A DNA stretch of 64,000 nucleotides. Source: Streptosporangium roseum DSM 43021 (GTDB lineage: Bacteria; Actinomycetota; Actinomycetes; Streptosporangiales; Streptosporangiaceae). The translations under genes were made by a program, and so were the position numbers. Below the pieces are notes generated by a model. The model was not told the DNA's origin. It did not search any database and saw only the letters and a list, made by a program, of their open reading frames with translations. The DNA is taken from NCBI RefSeq assembly GCF_000024865.1, contig NC_013595.1:7316001-7380000 (forward strand). Direction: 5' to 3'. The stretch's first letter is position 1, and every line of letters starts with the position of its first letter. Below, piece after piece: positions 7,685-16,000 of this stretch.

Positions 7685-10470
7685 CGGCCCTCCTCGTCGT
7701 CGATCTGCCGGTCCAGCTCCGCGCCCAGGCTGCGCAGGATGTCCTGGACCATGCCGACCACCGTGACGTAGACCCCGATGTCGAACAGCAGCACGGTGGA
7801 CAGGTGGAGCTTGCCGACCAGCGGGATCGCCACGTCCGCGGCCAGCATGTCCAGTGGCGCGCCGGCGACCAGCAGTCCCCAGAACGCGGTGACCGTTGAC
7901 AGCAGGAGGCCGATGCCGATCAGCACCCCGGCGTGGACCGGCACCGCGACGGCCAGCTCGTAGCGGCCACCGGCGAGGTAGCGGACGACCAGCGCGAGCC
8001 CGGCCACGATGCCGCCCGCGAACCCGCCCCCCACCGAGCTGTGCCCGGTGAACAGCAGGAAGATCGAGATCAGCACCACCGTGTGAAAGATCAGCCGGGC
8101 CACGATCTCCAGGACGACGGCCTGCTGCCCGACGGGCAGGGTCGCCGCGAGCCAGTGCGTCCCTTCTCCCCTGCGCACCTTCCCCGAGGGGCGTTCCAGC
8201 GCGTACATACGGCGGCGCAGGAAGATCAGGCTGGTCACCCCGAGGGTGAGGACGACGAGCACGGAGCTCTCCCCCATGGTGTCCCACGCCCGGATGTCCA
8301 CCAGCAGCGCGCTGACGATGTTCGCGGCACCGGCCTCCTCGGCGGCCCCGGCCATCAGGCTGCCGACCGGCACCGCCGAGCGCGCGCTCTCCGCCAGCAT
8401 CCCGGCCCCGACGATCACGACGCCGCTCACCACCCCGAGGGCCAGGCGCACGCCGAAGGGCACTCTGAGCTGGCCCTCCCTCGGTCCCACCGGGAGCCTG
8501 CGGAGCACCAGCACGAACACCACCAGGCTCAGCGTCTCGGCGAGGAACTGGGTCAGCGCCAGGTCCGGTGAGCCGTGGACCAGGAACAGCAGTGCCACGC
8601 CGTACCCGGTGAGCCCCGCCACCAGGGCGAGCACGATGTGCGAGTTCACCCGCGTCGCGATGAGCGCCGTGGCGATGAGGAGGACGCCGACGAGGGGCTG
8701 CTCGACGCGCTCCCAGCGCACCACGTCCAGCCGGATGTCGCGGGCGGGGCCGTACAGCAGCGAGAAGCCGCCGATCCCCGCCATGGCGACGAAGGCGATC
8801 ATGAGGTAGTCGGGGAGCGAGCCGCGCTGGGTGACGCCGGTCAGCTGGAGGGCGAAGCGGTCCAGCGCCCGGACGACGGCCCAGTAGGCGCGGCCGGAGT
8901 CGACCAGGTGCAGAAGCTCCCCGGCACGCGCCACCGCCGCCCTGGCCAGGAAGAGGATGACGCCCCCGGCCAGCGCGACGGCCGACAGCAGCAGCGGCAC
9001 GGGCGCGCCGGTCCACAGCGCGAGGTGGGTGCCGTGGCCGGGCCCCGCGAACGTGCCGGTGTAGCCCTCCATCGCGTGGCCGTACCGTGCGGAGTAGGGG
9101 GCGGCGACCAGCCCGAGTACGGCGAGCAGCGCGGGCGGCAGGAACGTCGCCGCGGCGGCGCGGTGCGCGGGGACCGGTTCCAGGCCGGGCCGGTCGCCGA
9201 AGGCCCCCCACAGGAACCGCAGGCTGTAGGCGGCGGTGAGCACCGACCCGGCGACCACCCCGGCCAGCGTCACGGTGTCGGCGAGCCGCCCGGTGAGCAG
9301 CGACTCGAACGCGGCCTCCTTGCCGACGAACCCCAGGAACGGCGGGATCCCCGCCATCGAGGCCGCGGCGGCCACCGAGGTGGCGCAGAGCCAGGGCGCC
9401 GAACGGCGCAGACCGCTCAGCTCGCGCAGGTCGCGGGTGCCGGTGGAGTGGTCGATGATGCCGACGACCAGGAACAGCGAGGCCTTGAACAGCGCGTGGG
9501 CGAGCAGCATGGCGACGCCCGCGATCGCGGTGTCCCTGGTGGCCGCGCCGAACAGCACGGTCAGGAACCCCAGCTGGCTCACCGTGCCGTAGGCCAGCAG
9601 CCTTTTGAGGTCGTACTCGCGCAGGGCCCGCCAGCCGCCCAGCACCATGGTGAGCAGTCCGAGCGGTACGACGATCGCCTGCCAGACGGGCAGTCCGCCG
9701 AAGGCGGGGCCGAGCCTGGCGATCAGATAGATTCCCGCCTTCACCATGGCCGCCGCGTGCAGGTAGGCGGATACCGGGGTCGGCGCGGCCATCGCGGCGG
9801 GCAGCCACATGCTGAACGGGAAGATCGCCGACTTCGACAGCGCGCCGACCAGGATCAGCGCCGTCGCCACCGGGATCGCGCCACCGGCCGGCGGGTCCGC
9901 GACGATCCGCGAGATCTCGTAGGTCCCCGCCGTCTCGCCGAGCACGACCATGCCGGCCAGCATGGTCAGCCCGCCGAACGTGGTGACGGTCAGCGCCTGC
10001 ATCGCCGCCCTGCGGCTGGTCCTGCTCGCGGGGTCGTGGCCGATCAGCAGGTAGGAGAAGACCGTGGTCAGCTCCCAGAAGACGTACAGCAGGATCAGGT
10101 TGTCGGCGACCACCAGTCCGAGCATCGCCCCGGCGAAGGCCACCAGCTCCCCGCCGAAGCGGCCGAGCCCCTCCTCCCCCGCGTCGAAGTAGCGGGAGCA
10201 GTACAGCAGGACCAGGGCGCCCACGCCCGTGACCAGGAAGGTCATGAGGAGGGCCAGCGGGTCGACGCGGAAGGACAGCCCGAGCCCCAGCGCGGGGGCC
10301 CAGTCGTGGCGCGACTCGACGGGAACGCCGCTCACCGCCACCCACAGCGCGTAGCCCAGCCCGCACGCGGGCGGCAGGGCGAGCACGAGGAAGGCGTCGC
10401 GGCCGAGACGGCGGACCAGCGCCGGGGCGCACACCGCCGCGACGGCGTGCAGGATCAGCAGCGGCTCCAT
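7681..10470 (-). CDS. mnhA: Fused Na+/H+ antiporter subunits A and B (MrpA-MrpB)
   Basis: A 929-residue product. The first 600-odd residues are NuoL-like MrpA with motifs LLYVFWELTTVFSYLLIG, FPFSMWLPAAMAAPTPVSAY, LKRLLAYGTVSQLG and MAGIPPFLGFVGKE. The MrpA C-terminal region follows (GSPDLALTQFLAETLSLVVFVLVLRRLP). The last 150 residues are MrpB: FHTVVLISIFLLFTGHSSVGGGFAGGI and LLFDIGVYVTVVGMVQDIL. A fused A-B arrangement is known in actinobacteria. The ATG at 10470 follows GGGGGA at suitable spacing; an in-frame start at 10506 adds 12 residues and is less likely. It heads the operon mnhAB-C-D-E-F-G, a Na+(Li+)/H+ antiporter for pH and salt homeostasis in the plasma membrane. Confidence 0.93.
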   Translation of the reverse strand: MEPLLILHAVAAVCAPALVRRLGRDAFLVLALPPACGLGYALWVAVSGVPVESRHDWAPALGLGLSFRVDPLALLMTFLVTGVGALVLLYCSRYFDAGEEGLGRFGGELVAFAGAMLGLVVADNLILLYVFWELTTVFSYLLIGHDPASRTSRRAAMQALTVTTFGGLTMLAGMVVLGETAGTYEISRIVADPPAGGAIPVATALILVGALSKSAIFPFSMWLPAAMAAPTPVSAYLHAAAMVKAGIYLIARLGPAFGGLPVWQAIVVPLGLLTMVLGGWRALREYDLKRLLAYGTVSQLGFLTVLFGAATRDTAIAGVAMLLAHALFKASLFLVVGIIDHSTGTRDLRELSGLRRSAPWLCATSVAAAASMAGIPPFLGFVGKEAAFESLLTGRLADTVTLAGVVAGSVLTAAYSLRFLWGAFGDRPGLEPVPAHRAAAATFLPPALLAVLGLVAAPYSARYGHAMEGYTGTFAGPGHGTHLALWTGAPVPLLLSAVALAGGVILFLARAAVARAGELLHLVDSGRAYWAVVRALDRFALQLTGVTQRGSLPDYLMIAFVAMAGIGGFSLLYGPARDIRLDVVRWERVEQPLVGVLLIATALIATRVNSHIVLALVAGLTGYGVALLFLVHGSPDLALTQFLAETLSLVVFVLVLRRLPVGPREGQLRVPFGVRLALGVVSGVVIVGAGMLAESARSAVPVGSLMAGAAEEAGAANIVSALLVDIRAWDTMGESSVLVVLTLGVTSLIFLRRRMYALERPSGKVRRGEGTHWLAATLPVGQQAVVLEIVARLIFHTVVLISIFLLFTGHSSVGGGFAGGIVAGLALVVRYLAGGRYELAVAVPVHAGVLIGIGLLLSTVTAFWGLLVAGAPLDMLAADVAIPLVGKLHLSTVLLFDIGVYVTVVGMVQDILRSLGAELDRQIDDEEGR

Positions 10471-10586
10471 GTCCCCCCGGGCAACCGTCGTGGCCGACGT
10501 ACCCAAACTGCCAGGAGCCGCCCGTTTCGCCGCCGTAGCGCACAGCCGCTTGACCCGAACAGCGCCGGTTCTTCACCGGCGCATGA

Positions 10587-11255
10587 TCAGCTCTTTCTGC
10601 CGGTACGGCCGAGCAGCCAGCCGATCACGGCACTGCCGAGCGCGATGCCCGCACCCATGCCGAACGCGGCGAGGACCGGCCACACGGGAGCGCCCGCCCT
10701 GGGCTGCGCGGCGGGGCGTTCAAAGACCTGCGGGGTCACGGCGGGATCGGCGGCCGCGGCCGGTGGCGTCACGGCGGGGAACGTCGCCGCGGAGGTCACG
10801 ACGGGAGCGGAGGCCGGGGCGGCGGAGAGGTGGCTCTCGACGGCGGAGAAGAACTCCCCCGCCGTCTTCTTGACGACCGAGCTGAGCATGCGCTGGCCGA
10901 CACCGCCGATCATGCCGCCGATCACGGCTTCGGCGTCGTAGTCGATCCGGGTGCCGCCCTCGATCTCGCTGAGGCGGACCTCCACGGTGGCGTCCACGGT
11001 GCCGGGCGCCCCCTGGCCCCGGGCCCTGAGCACGAAGCGCTGCGGCGCGTCGGGCTCCGACAGGGCGACCTCCCCCTGGTAGACGCCCTTGATCGAGGCC
11101 ACCCCGGCGGTGACCGTCATCCGGTAGGTGTCGGGTCCCGTCTCCTCCAGACGCTCGCAGCCCGGGATCGTCCGCACGAGCACGGCCGGATTCTGGAGCG
11201 CGGACCACACGCGGTCTCTGTCGATGCCGAGCACGGCACTGCCTGCGAGCTTCAC
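10587..11255 (-). CDS. CoxG-like SRPBCC protein with C-terminal membrane anchor
   Basis: The 222-residue product begins MKLAGSAVLGIDRDRVWSAL and contains NPAVLVRTIPGCERLEE and the IDYDAEAVIGGMIGGVGQRML stretch, the hallmark of carbon monoxide dehydrogenase subunit G (CoxG/SRPBCC fold, residues 1-145). A Pro/Ala linker follows, then a single membrane helix (about residues 190-215) and a basic end (GRTGRKS), so it is probably anchored with the lipid-binding-type fold in the cytoplasm. CoxG recruits molybdenum hydroxylases to the membrane in CO-oxidising bacteria. A form II hydroxylase lies 10 kb away but not in the same operon, so partnership is only a suggestion. It lies upstream of the Mrp operon on the same strand with a 116-bp gap. 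Confidence 0.8.
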   Translation of the reverse strand: MKLAGSAVLGIDRDRVWSALQNPAVLVRTIPGCERLEETGPDTYRMTVTAGVASIKGVYQGEVALSEPDAPQRFVLRARGQGAPGTVDATVEVRLSEIEGGTRIDYDAEAVIGGMIGGVGQRMLSSVVKKTAGEFFSAVESHLSAAPASAPVVTSAATFPAVTPPAAAADPAVTPQVFERPAAQPRAGAPVWPVLAAFGMGAGIALGSAVIGWLLGRTGRKS

Positions 11256-11326
11256 AGCAGCACCCTAGGCAATCGCCGGCCGTACTGATAACAGCAACAT
11301 GTGCCCGTCGGCGGGACACGTGATTG

Positions 11327-12409
11327 TCAGAGACCTCGCGTGGAGGCGTCCCGCCGCAGCGGCGCCCCCGCCGCGTGCAGGTGCCGCAGCGCCTGCGCGT
11401 AGGAGCTGAGAAGCCCGCTCTCGAGGTAGGGGATGCCGAGTTCCTCGCAGTACTCCCGCACGATCGGCTGGGCGCGGCGCAGGTTCGGCATCGGCATGCT
11501 CGGAAAGAGGTGGTGCTCGATCTGGTAGTTGAGCCCGCCCAGCACCGTGTCCGTGATCCGCCCGCCGCGCACGTTGCGCGAGGTCAGCACCTGACGGCGG
11601 AGGAAGTCGAGCCGGTCGTCACCCCTCAGCATCGGCATCCCCTTGTGGTTGGGCGCGAACGTGCAGCCCAGGTAGACACCGAAGATCGCCTGGTGCAGGA
11701 GGAGGAACGCCACGGCCTTGCCCGGCGACAGCATCGCGAACAGCACGGCGAGGTAGGCGACCACGTGCACGACCAGCAGCGCCGCCTCCCGCCCGCGGTG
11801 CCTCAGCGACGGGCGCCGCAGGGCCCGGAAGCTGGACACGTGCAGGTTGAAGCCTTCCAGCGTGAGCAGCGGGAAGAACAGGAAGGCCTGCCTGCGGCCC
11901 AGGAATCTGGACAGCCCCCGGCTGGCGACGGCCTGTTCGGGCGACCAGATCAGCACGTCGGGAGAGACGTCGGGGTCGTGGTCCTCGTGGTTGGGGTTGG
12001 CGTGGTGGCGGGTGTGCTTGTCCATCCACCAGCCGTAGCTCATGCCGATGCCGAGGTTTCCGGCCACCAGACCGGCGATCTCGCTGGAGCGCCGGGAGCG
12101 GAAGACCTGCCGGTGGGCCAGGTCGTGGGCGACCAGCGCGACCTGGGCGAAGACCAGCGCGAGGAAGGCCGCGACCAGCAGCTGGTACCAGGAGTCGCCC
12201 ACCGCGAAGAAGACGGCCCAGCCGCCGGCGAAGGCGGCGGTGACGAGCCCGAGCCGCAGGGCGTAGTAGCCGGGGCGCCGATCCAGCAGCCCCGCCCCCA
12301 CGATCCGGCGTGACAGACGGGCGAAGTCGCTGCCCCTCGCCCCGTCGTCCTCAGCACCTGCTGTGCCGGCGGCTCGGTCCGCGGCGTCGGTCGCGATCGA
12401 ATTGGTCAC
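11327..12409 (-). CDS. Membrane fatty acid desaturase
   Basis: The 360-residue product carries the three histidine boxes of the acyl-lipid/acyl-CoA desaturase family: HDLAH (95-99), HTRHH (132-136) and QIEHH (296-300), with NPNHEDHDPDVSPDVLIW after the second box. Four to six membrane helices surround them. The QIEHH third box is typical of front-end or delta-6-like desaturases without a fused cytochrome b5. The enzyme would use a di-iron centre and O2 to place a double bond in a membrane acyl chain. The GTG start at 12409 has GAGGAG five bases upstream. It is divergent from the deacetylase with about 215 bp between; no clear operator was found there. Confidence 0.88.
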   Translation of the reverse strand: MTNSIATDAADRAAGTAGAEDDGARGSDFARLSRRIVGAGLLDRRPGYYALRLGLVTAAFAGGWAVFFAVGDSWYQLLVAAFLALVFAQVALVAHDLAHRQVFRSRRSSEIAGLVAGNLGIGMSYGWWMDKHTRHHANPNHEDHDPDVSPDVLIWSPEQAVASRGLSRFLGRRQAFLFFPLLTLEGFNLHVSSFRALRRPSLRHRGREAALLVVHVVAYLAVLFAMLSPGKAVAFLLLHQAIFGVYLGCTFAPNHKGMPMLRGDDRLDFLRRQVLTSRNVRGGRITDTVLGGLNYQIEHHLFPSMPMPNLRRAQPIVREYCEELGIPYLESGLLSSYAQALRHLHAAGAPLRRDASTRGL

Positions 12410-12624
12410 GGTTCTCCTCTGGGGCCGGAACGCTGAATGTGATCAATCAGTCATTGGCGCACTAGATCAGCGTGAAGAGGCTGACGAAGCGACTGTCCCA
12501 GGATTTCGTGACCACCGTAATTACGAACCCCCGCGCCCACCCCGGCTGATGGTAGTGCTGGCCCTACCATGACGACCGGCTCACGGGTCAGTTGGAGCTC
12601 CGGCTGCTGGCAGGATGGTGGCCC

Positions 12625-13488
12625 ATGGCAGCGGGGAAATCATGGGCGACCAGATCGGCGGCCGCGTTCATGGCCCTGGCGGCGAGCGCGGGATGCGCCG
12701 GCGGCACGACCGACGGCAGCGGCCCGCAGGCCGGCGCCGGCCGTACCCCCTCCCCGGGTGCCAGTGCCTCACCGGTCAGGCCCTCCGGGCCCCCGGGGGT
12801 GCTGCCCCGGCCGGGCGAGGTGGGCCGGATCCCCCCGCCCTCCGACGGGCTGCCACCGGTGATCAGCTCCATCCCCACGAAGAGAAAAGTGGTCTTCCTG
12901 ACCATCGACGACGGCTGGGAGCAGGATCCGGGCTTCCTCGCGCAGGTCAGGGACCGGCGGATCTCCATCGCGGCCTTCGTCACCCGCGACGCCGTGGAGG
13001 CCAGGGGCGCGACCGACCCGACCGCCCAGGGCGGCAGGTTCCTGGGCGCGGGCAAGTGGGGTTACATGCGTGACCTGCGCGAGGCGGGGGCGACGATCGA
13101 GAACCACACGCTGACCCATCCGAACCTGCCGGCGCTCGGCTACGAGCGGCAGAGGGCCGAGATCTGCGGCACCTCCAAGCTGATCCGCAGGCACACGGGC
13201 AGCTCGCCCACCCTGTTCCGCCCACCGTTCGGCAACCACAACACCCTGACCCGCAAGGCCGCCAAGTCCTGCGGCATCGACGCCCTCCTGCTCTGGACCG
13301 CGACCGTGCAGCCCGGCGGGAAGATCGCCTATCAGGTGCCCGACAAGAAGCTCCGCCCGGGTGACGTGCTGCTGCTGCACTTCCGCCCGGACCTGTCGCG
13401 CGACTTCCGGATCCTGGTCAACAAGATCAAGCGCCGGGGTTTCGAGATCGGCAATCTGGACGCCTACCTGAAGGCCGCGACCCGGTAG
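12625..13488 (+). CDS. Polysaccharide deacetylase family lipoprotein (NodB domain)
   Basis: The 287-residue product starts at ATG 12625 and has a lipoprotein signal (LAASAGC, predicted lipidated Cys near residue 21), then a Pro/Gly-rich linker to about residue 75. The NodB homology domain follows: KVVFLTIDDGWEQ (motif 1, catalytic Asp pair), NHTLTHPN (motif 2, metal His residues), RPPFGNHN (motif 3), and DVLLLHFRPD near the end (motif 5-like). It is therefore a metal-dependent polysaccharide or peptidoglycan deacetylase at the outer face of the membrane; the substrate is not determinable. An upstream in-frame start at 12592 would spoil the signal peptide. It ends before a strong terminator. 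Confidence 0.88.
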   Translation: MAAGKSWATRSAAAFMALAASAGCAGGTTDGSGPQAGAGRTPSPGASASPVRPSGPPGVLPRPGEVGRIPPPSDGLPPVISSIPTKRKVVFLTIDDGWEQDPGFLAQVRDRRISIAAFVTRDAVEARGATDPTAQGGRFLGAGKWGYMRDLREAGATIENHTLTHPNLPALGYERQRAEICGTSKLIRRHTGSSPTLFRPPFGNHNTLTRKAAKSCGIDALLLWTATVQPGGKIAYQVPDKKLRPGDVLLLHFRPDLSRDFRILVNKIKRRGFEIGNLDAYLKAATR

Positions 13489-13495
13489 CCCGTGC

Positions 13496-13555
13496 GGAAG
13501 CTCGGACGGAAGCTCGGACGGAAGCTCGGACGGAAGCTCGGACGGAAGCTCGGAC
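13496..13555. repeat. 12-bp tandem repeat, five copies
   Basis: Five exact copies of GGAAGCTCGGAC run head to tail, beginning eight bases after the deacetylase stop and merging into the left arm of the terminator. On the minus strand the array would encode repeated PSFR, but no gene is supported there. Confidence 0.95.
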
Positions 13556-13588
13556 GGCCCGTCTCCCCCGGGGGAGACGGGCCGTCCG
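13551..13588. terminator. Bidirectional terminator, 38-bp perfect palindrome
   Basis: A perfect inverted repeat with 19-bp arms (left arm CGGACGGCCCGTCTCCCCC) and no unpaired centre lies between the convergent deacetylase and the small secreted protein gene. It can end transcription from both sides; there is no U-tract, as usual in actinomycetes. Confidence 0.85.
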
Positions 13589-13606
13589 GGAACACGTGCT
13601 GTCCGG

Positions 13607-14116
13607 TTACTCGCTCTCGGCGGTGTAGAGGTACTCCCAGCCGCCGCACCGGGTCGGGTAGGAGCCGCGCAGCTCGATCTGGCACACCTTGACGCGGACG
13701 CTCCGCACGTCCTCCTCGGCGAAGTGGAACTGCTTGGCGCCGCCCGCCCCGCAGTACTTGTAGGCCTTGCCGCCGGACCAGCCGTCGTCACCGAAGTGGT
13801 TCACCTGGAACTTCACGTAGCCGCACTTGCCGCCCTGGCGATAGGTGCGGTGGTCGAGGTCGTAGAGCTTGCCCCTGACGTGCACCTCGTTGGACCTCTG
13901 GTGCCGGTCCCACTCGACGCCGATCCAGCCGGTGGCCTTGGCCCGGTGGTTGGAGGAGCGGTAGGGGCCCCAGTACTCGTCGTAGTCGTAGCCCGAAGAG
14001 CCGGCCGTGACCGCCGTGGTGGCCTGCGTCGCGGCGTTCGCGGTGGCCGGCAGCGCGAACGCGAGCGCGCCGGCGGTGACGGCCGTGGCCAGCAGAGCAG
14101 TGGTCAGTCGCTTCAT
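13607..14116 (-). CDS. Small secreted protein of unknown function
   Basis: The 169-residue product has a classic signal peptide (MKRLTTALLATAVTAGALAF, cleavage after ATANA) and a mature domain of about 140 residues rich in Tyr, Trp and Gly with four cysteines (in KCGYVKF, YKYCGAGG, KVCQIEL, TRCGGWEY), likely two disulphides. The pattern resembles small extracellular beta-sandwich proteins of streptomycetes, but I do not recognise a named family. The ATG at 14116 is preceded by GAGGAGAG at six bases. Monocistronic: it is convergent with the deacetylase and separated upstream by 160 bp carrying a 22-bp repeat. Confidence 0.8.
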   Translation of the reverse strand: MKRLTTALLATAVTAGALAFALPATANAATQATTAVTAGSSGYDYDEYWGPYRSSNHRAKATGWIGVEWDRHQRSNEVHVRGKLYDLDHRTYRQGGKCGYVKFQVNHFGDDGWSGGKAYKYCGAGGAKQFHFAEEDVRSVRVKVCQIELRGSYPTRCGGWEYLYTAESE

Positions 14117-14188
14117 CGTGATCTCTCCTCAACCCCCGGACCGGCTCCCTGCCGGATCCCCCCTGGGCTTGGGTCATTGGTACGGGGA

Positions 14189-14246
14189 GGTGCTTGCAGC
14201 CTCCCGTAGCGGTGCTTGCAGTCCCCCGTAGCCGGGCTTGCACGGG
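14189..14246. repeat. 22-bp direct repeat, two full and one partial copy
   Basis: GGTGCTTGCAG followed by TCCCGTAGC or a one-base variant occurs at 14189-14210 and 14211-14232, with a decayed third copy (GGGCTTGCACGGGA) after it. It lies in the gap between the questin-oxidase-like gene stop and the small secreted protein promoter. Confidence 0.85.
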
Positions 14247-14280
14247 AGCTGACGACCTGACCGGTGACCCCGGGAACCGC

Positions 14281-15291
14281 TCAGAGGAGTTCGGCGGCCC
14301 GCGCGGCGGCGTGGAGGTAGACGGGGTCGGGGGTGCGGGCGTGTTCTCGGAGGCAGGCTTCGGCGAGCTTGATCGCATGCTCGTCGCCGTTGTCCACCGC
14401 CCGCGCCGCCACCTCCTCGGGGCCGGGCGGATCGCCGTACGGCAACGGCTCGGGGGTGGTGCGGGTGCCGAAGGCGCTGTAGATCCCGGCGGCCACCTGC
14501 CAGAGCGCGTCGTAGGTGGGCCGGTGGAGTGCTCCGGGAAGCAGCGGGAGCACGGACCTGACGGCGGCCGGCGCGGTCACCGCGTGCAGGAACACGATCG
14601 GCATCCGGCGGCCGTGGGTCAGGAACAGCCCGGAGAAGGTCCGGGTGAGCTCGCCGAGACCGGCGTCGACGTCGCCGGGCGGCCGGAGCGCGCCGACCGC
14701 CTCGGGAAAGGACCGTACGGCGCCGAGCCCGGCCAGCTGCTCGGTGATCAGCCCGCCCGGCGGGATCTCCCGCATCAGCGGCAGAGCACGGATCGCGTCG
14801 TCCAGAGAGGCGTTCCCTCCGGTGCGGGGCGTGCCGGGCAGCTCCGCGTAGCGCGCGGCCCAGTAGCCCAGCGCGTGCGCGAGCTCCGCCAGCCGCACGG
14901 GGCCCGGCCGGTCCGCGACGGCCCGTACGGCGTGCGCGGCGCGGATGATCCCGTGGGTGGCCCCGGCGGCCAGTCCCGGGACCAGCCTCGGCCACCACTC
15001 GGAGACCACGTCGGGCCAGGGCGCCTCCTCGAACCGGTGGGCGAAGTAGTCGCTCCAGTCGGTCACCCTCCGGAAGTCGCCGAGCGCCTCCCGCCAGTCG
15101 CCGATGGGCGCCGTCCGCTCCGGCTCCGGTCCCAGCCGGGGGAGGTAGCCGTCCACCCAGCGTTCGACGGCGTCGGCGCGGCCGAGGCCGACCAGGGCCT
15201 CCGCCGCCATCGGCCCGTGGCTGGACAGGCCGCCGCCGAACTCGGGACCGGTGCCGGCGAACCGCTCCAGAGCTCCGTCCAGAACTTCCAT
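14281..15291 (-). CDS. Questin oxidase-like family protein (DUF4243)
   Basis: The 336-residue product matches the questin oxidase/AflY-like family by its N-terminus (GGLSSHGPMAAEALVGLGR), the central GATHGIIRAAHAVRAVAD with a conserved His, FLHAVTAPAAVRSVLPLLP and the C-terminal DEHAIKLAEACL. Fungal members perform oxidative ring opening of anthraquinones or related Baeyer-Villiger-type steps; bacterial substrates are mostly unknown. It is cytoplasmic with no cofactor-binding Rossmann motif, as in the family. The ATG start is at 15291. It is divergent from an ArsR regulator with only 59 bp between, containing two CTATATAG boxes, so it is the likely target of that regulator. Confidence 0.85.
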   Translation of the reverse strand: MEVLDGALERFAGTGPEFGGGLSSHGPMAAEALVGLGRADAVERWVDGYLPRLGPEPERTAPIGDWREALGDFRRVTDWSDYFAHRFEEAPWPDVVSEWWPRLVPGLAAGATHGIIRAAHAVRAVADRPGPVRLAELAHALGYWAARYAELPGTPRTGGNASLDDAIRALPLMREIPPGGLITEQLAGLGAVRSFPEAVGALRPPGDVDAGLGELTRTFSGLFLTHGRRMPIVFLHAVTAPAAVRSVLPLLPGALHRPTYDALWQVAAGIYSAFGTRTTPEPLPYGDPPGPEEVAARAVDNGDEHAIKLAEACLREHARTPDPVYLHAAARAAELL

Positions 15292-15303
15292 ATCGTCTTC
15301 TCT

Positions 15304-15327
15304 CTATATAGTTAAGTTTCTATATAG
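15304..15327. promoter_or_regulatory. Paired CTATATAG boxes in the divergent ArsR/questin oxidase promoter
   Basis: Two identical 8-bp palindromes CTATATAG lie at 15304-15311 and 15320-15327, 16 bp apart, in the very short intergenic region. They could be the ArsR operator, and the first also supplies a -10-like TATATA for the minus-strand gene. Assignment is by position and symmetry only. Confidence 0.5.
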
Positions 15328-15350
15328 TCGAAAGCCTCTACACTGTCCAG

Positions 15351-15632
15351 ATGTCCGGCCCTCAGACGTCCAGCGACGTCGACGCCTTCAAGGCACTCGC
15401 CCACCCGGTCCGGCTGGGCATCCTCCGCCACCTCGCCGCCGAGGGCGAGATCTGCGCGTGCGACTTCACCGCGGTCTTCACCGTCAGCCAGCCGACGATC
15501 TCCGCGCACCTCAAGGTGCTCAGGGAGGCGGGTCTGGTGACGGCCCGCCGCGAAGGGAACACCATCTGCTACGCCCTCGCCTCCGGCGCCCTCTCCGGTC
15601 TGGCCGGCAGGCTCGCGGCACTGGCCGGCTGA
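15351..15632 (+). CDS. ArsR-family winged-helix repressor
   Basis: The 93-residue product contains the ArsR/SmtB core: KALAHPVRLGILRHLAAEGEICACDF, then the recognition helix VSQPTISAHLKVLREAGLV and the wing TARREGNTICYAL. Two cysteines lie in EICACDF, near the metal-binding position of ArsR (CxC), so metal or redox sensing is possible, but many family members with this context sense other ligands. A -10-like TACACT (15338-15343) places the probable start of transcription at or near the ATG, so the mRNA may be leaderless. Divergent from the questin-oxidase-like gene, which it probably controls together with itself. Confidence 0.88.
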   Translation: MSGPQTSSDVDAFKALAHPVRLGILRHLAAEGEICACDFTAVFTVSQPTISAHLKVLREAGLVTARREGNTICYALASGALSGLAGRLAALAG

Positions 15633-15934
15633 AGCGGGTCCACCGCCCGGCTTACCCCGGAATCACCCCAGCGGCTGATGACCGGCGGGTGGCGCCGCCG
15701 CCACCATGAACGTCATGCGCTCGCGGGGCCCGACGGCCCCGGGAGCGCACCCGGCGGACGGGGGCGCACGCCCTCCGGGGCCGGGGCGCCCGGGGATCGT
15801 CCCCGGCGACGCAGGGGGAGAACCGGCGCCGCGAGCCGGAGGGAACGATCTCGGTCGGGCGGAGAAGTGCGGTCTCGCGCCGGACCATGTGACAAAGATC
15901 GCAACAGCTCGCGGCGCCTTTCCCTCCCGTTGCT
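15633..15934. other. Intergenic stretch, nothing recognised
   Basis: About 300 bp between arsR and the cydA control region. The open frames here are short, GC-driven and lack ribosome sites. I see no RNA gene or repeat. Confidence 0.5.
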
Positions 15935-15977
15935 CTACAGCTTGTAGTACTACTTTTAGTAGCACTACAACTTGTAG
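15935..15977 (+). promoter_or_regulatory. Three phased palindromic operators over the cydAB promoter
   Basis: Three 13-bp palindromes occur at 15935-15947 (CTACAGCTTGTAG), 15950-15962 (CTACTTTTAGTAG) and 15965-15977 (CTACAACTTGTAG). Their centres are exactly 15 bp apart, and they end 23 bp before the cydA ATG. A possible promoter, TTGTAG (15942-15947), 18 bp spacer, TACAAC (15966-15971), sits inside the array. The half-site TAC/GTA resembles BlaI/CopY-type operators and not the Rex site usual for cyd genes. Confidence 0.75.
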
Positions 15978-16000
15978 AGCTCCAGACCCGCGAGGGGAAG

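Noticed and set aside
8575..10941. 788-codon plus-strand open frame
   Set aside because: Wholly antisense to mnhAB and coxG; rich in Gln, Arg, His and Gly as expected from mirrored codons.
13496..13555. Possible CRISPR or coding PSFR repeat
   Set aside because: The 12-bp unit has no spacers, and the frame that reads PSFR has no start or conserved sequence.
15706..15947. Open frames between arsR and cydA as a small gene
   Set aside because: Frames are GC-driven, unrelated to known proteins and lack ribosome sites.
15935..15977. Rex operator at cydA
   Set aside because: Sites are CTACW-N3-WGTAG, not the TTGTGAA/TTCACAA type recognised by Rex.
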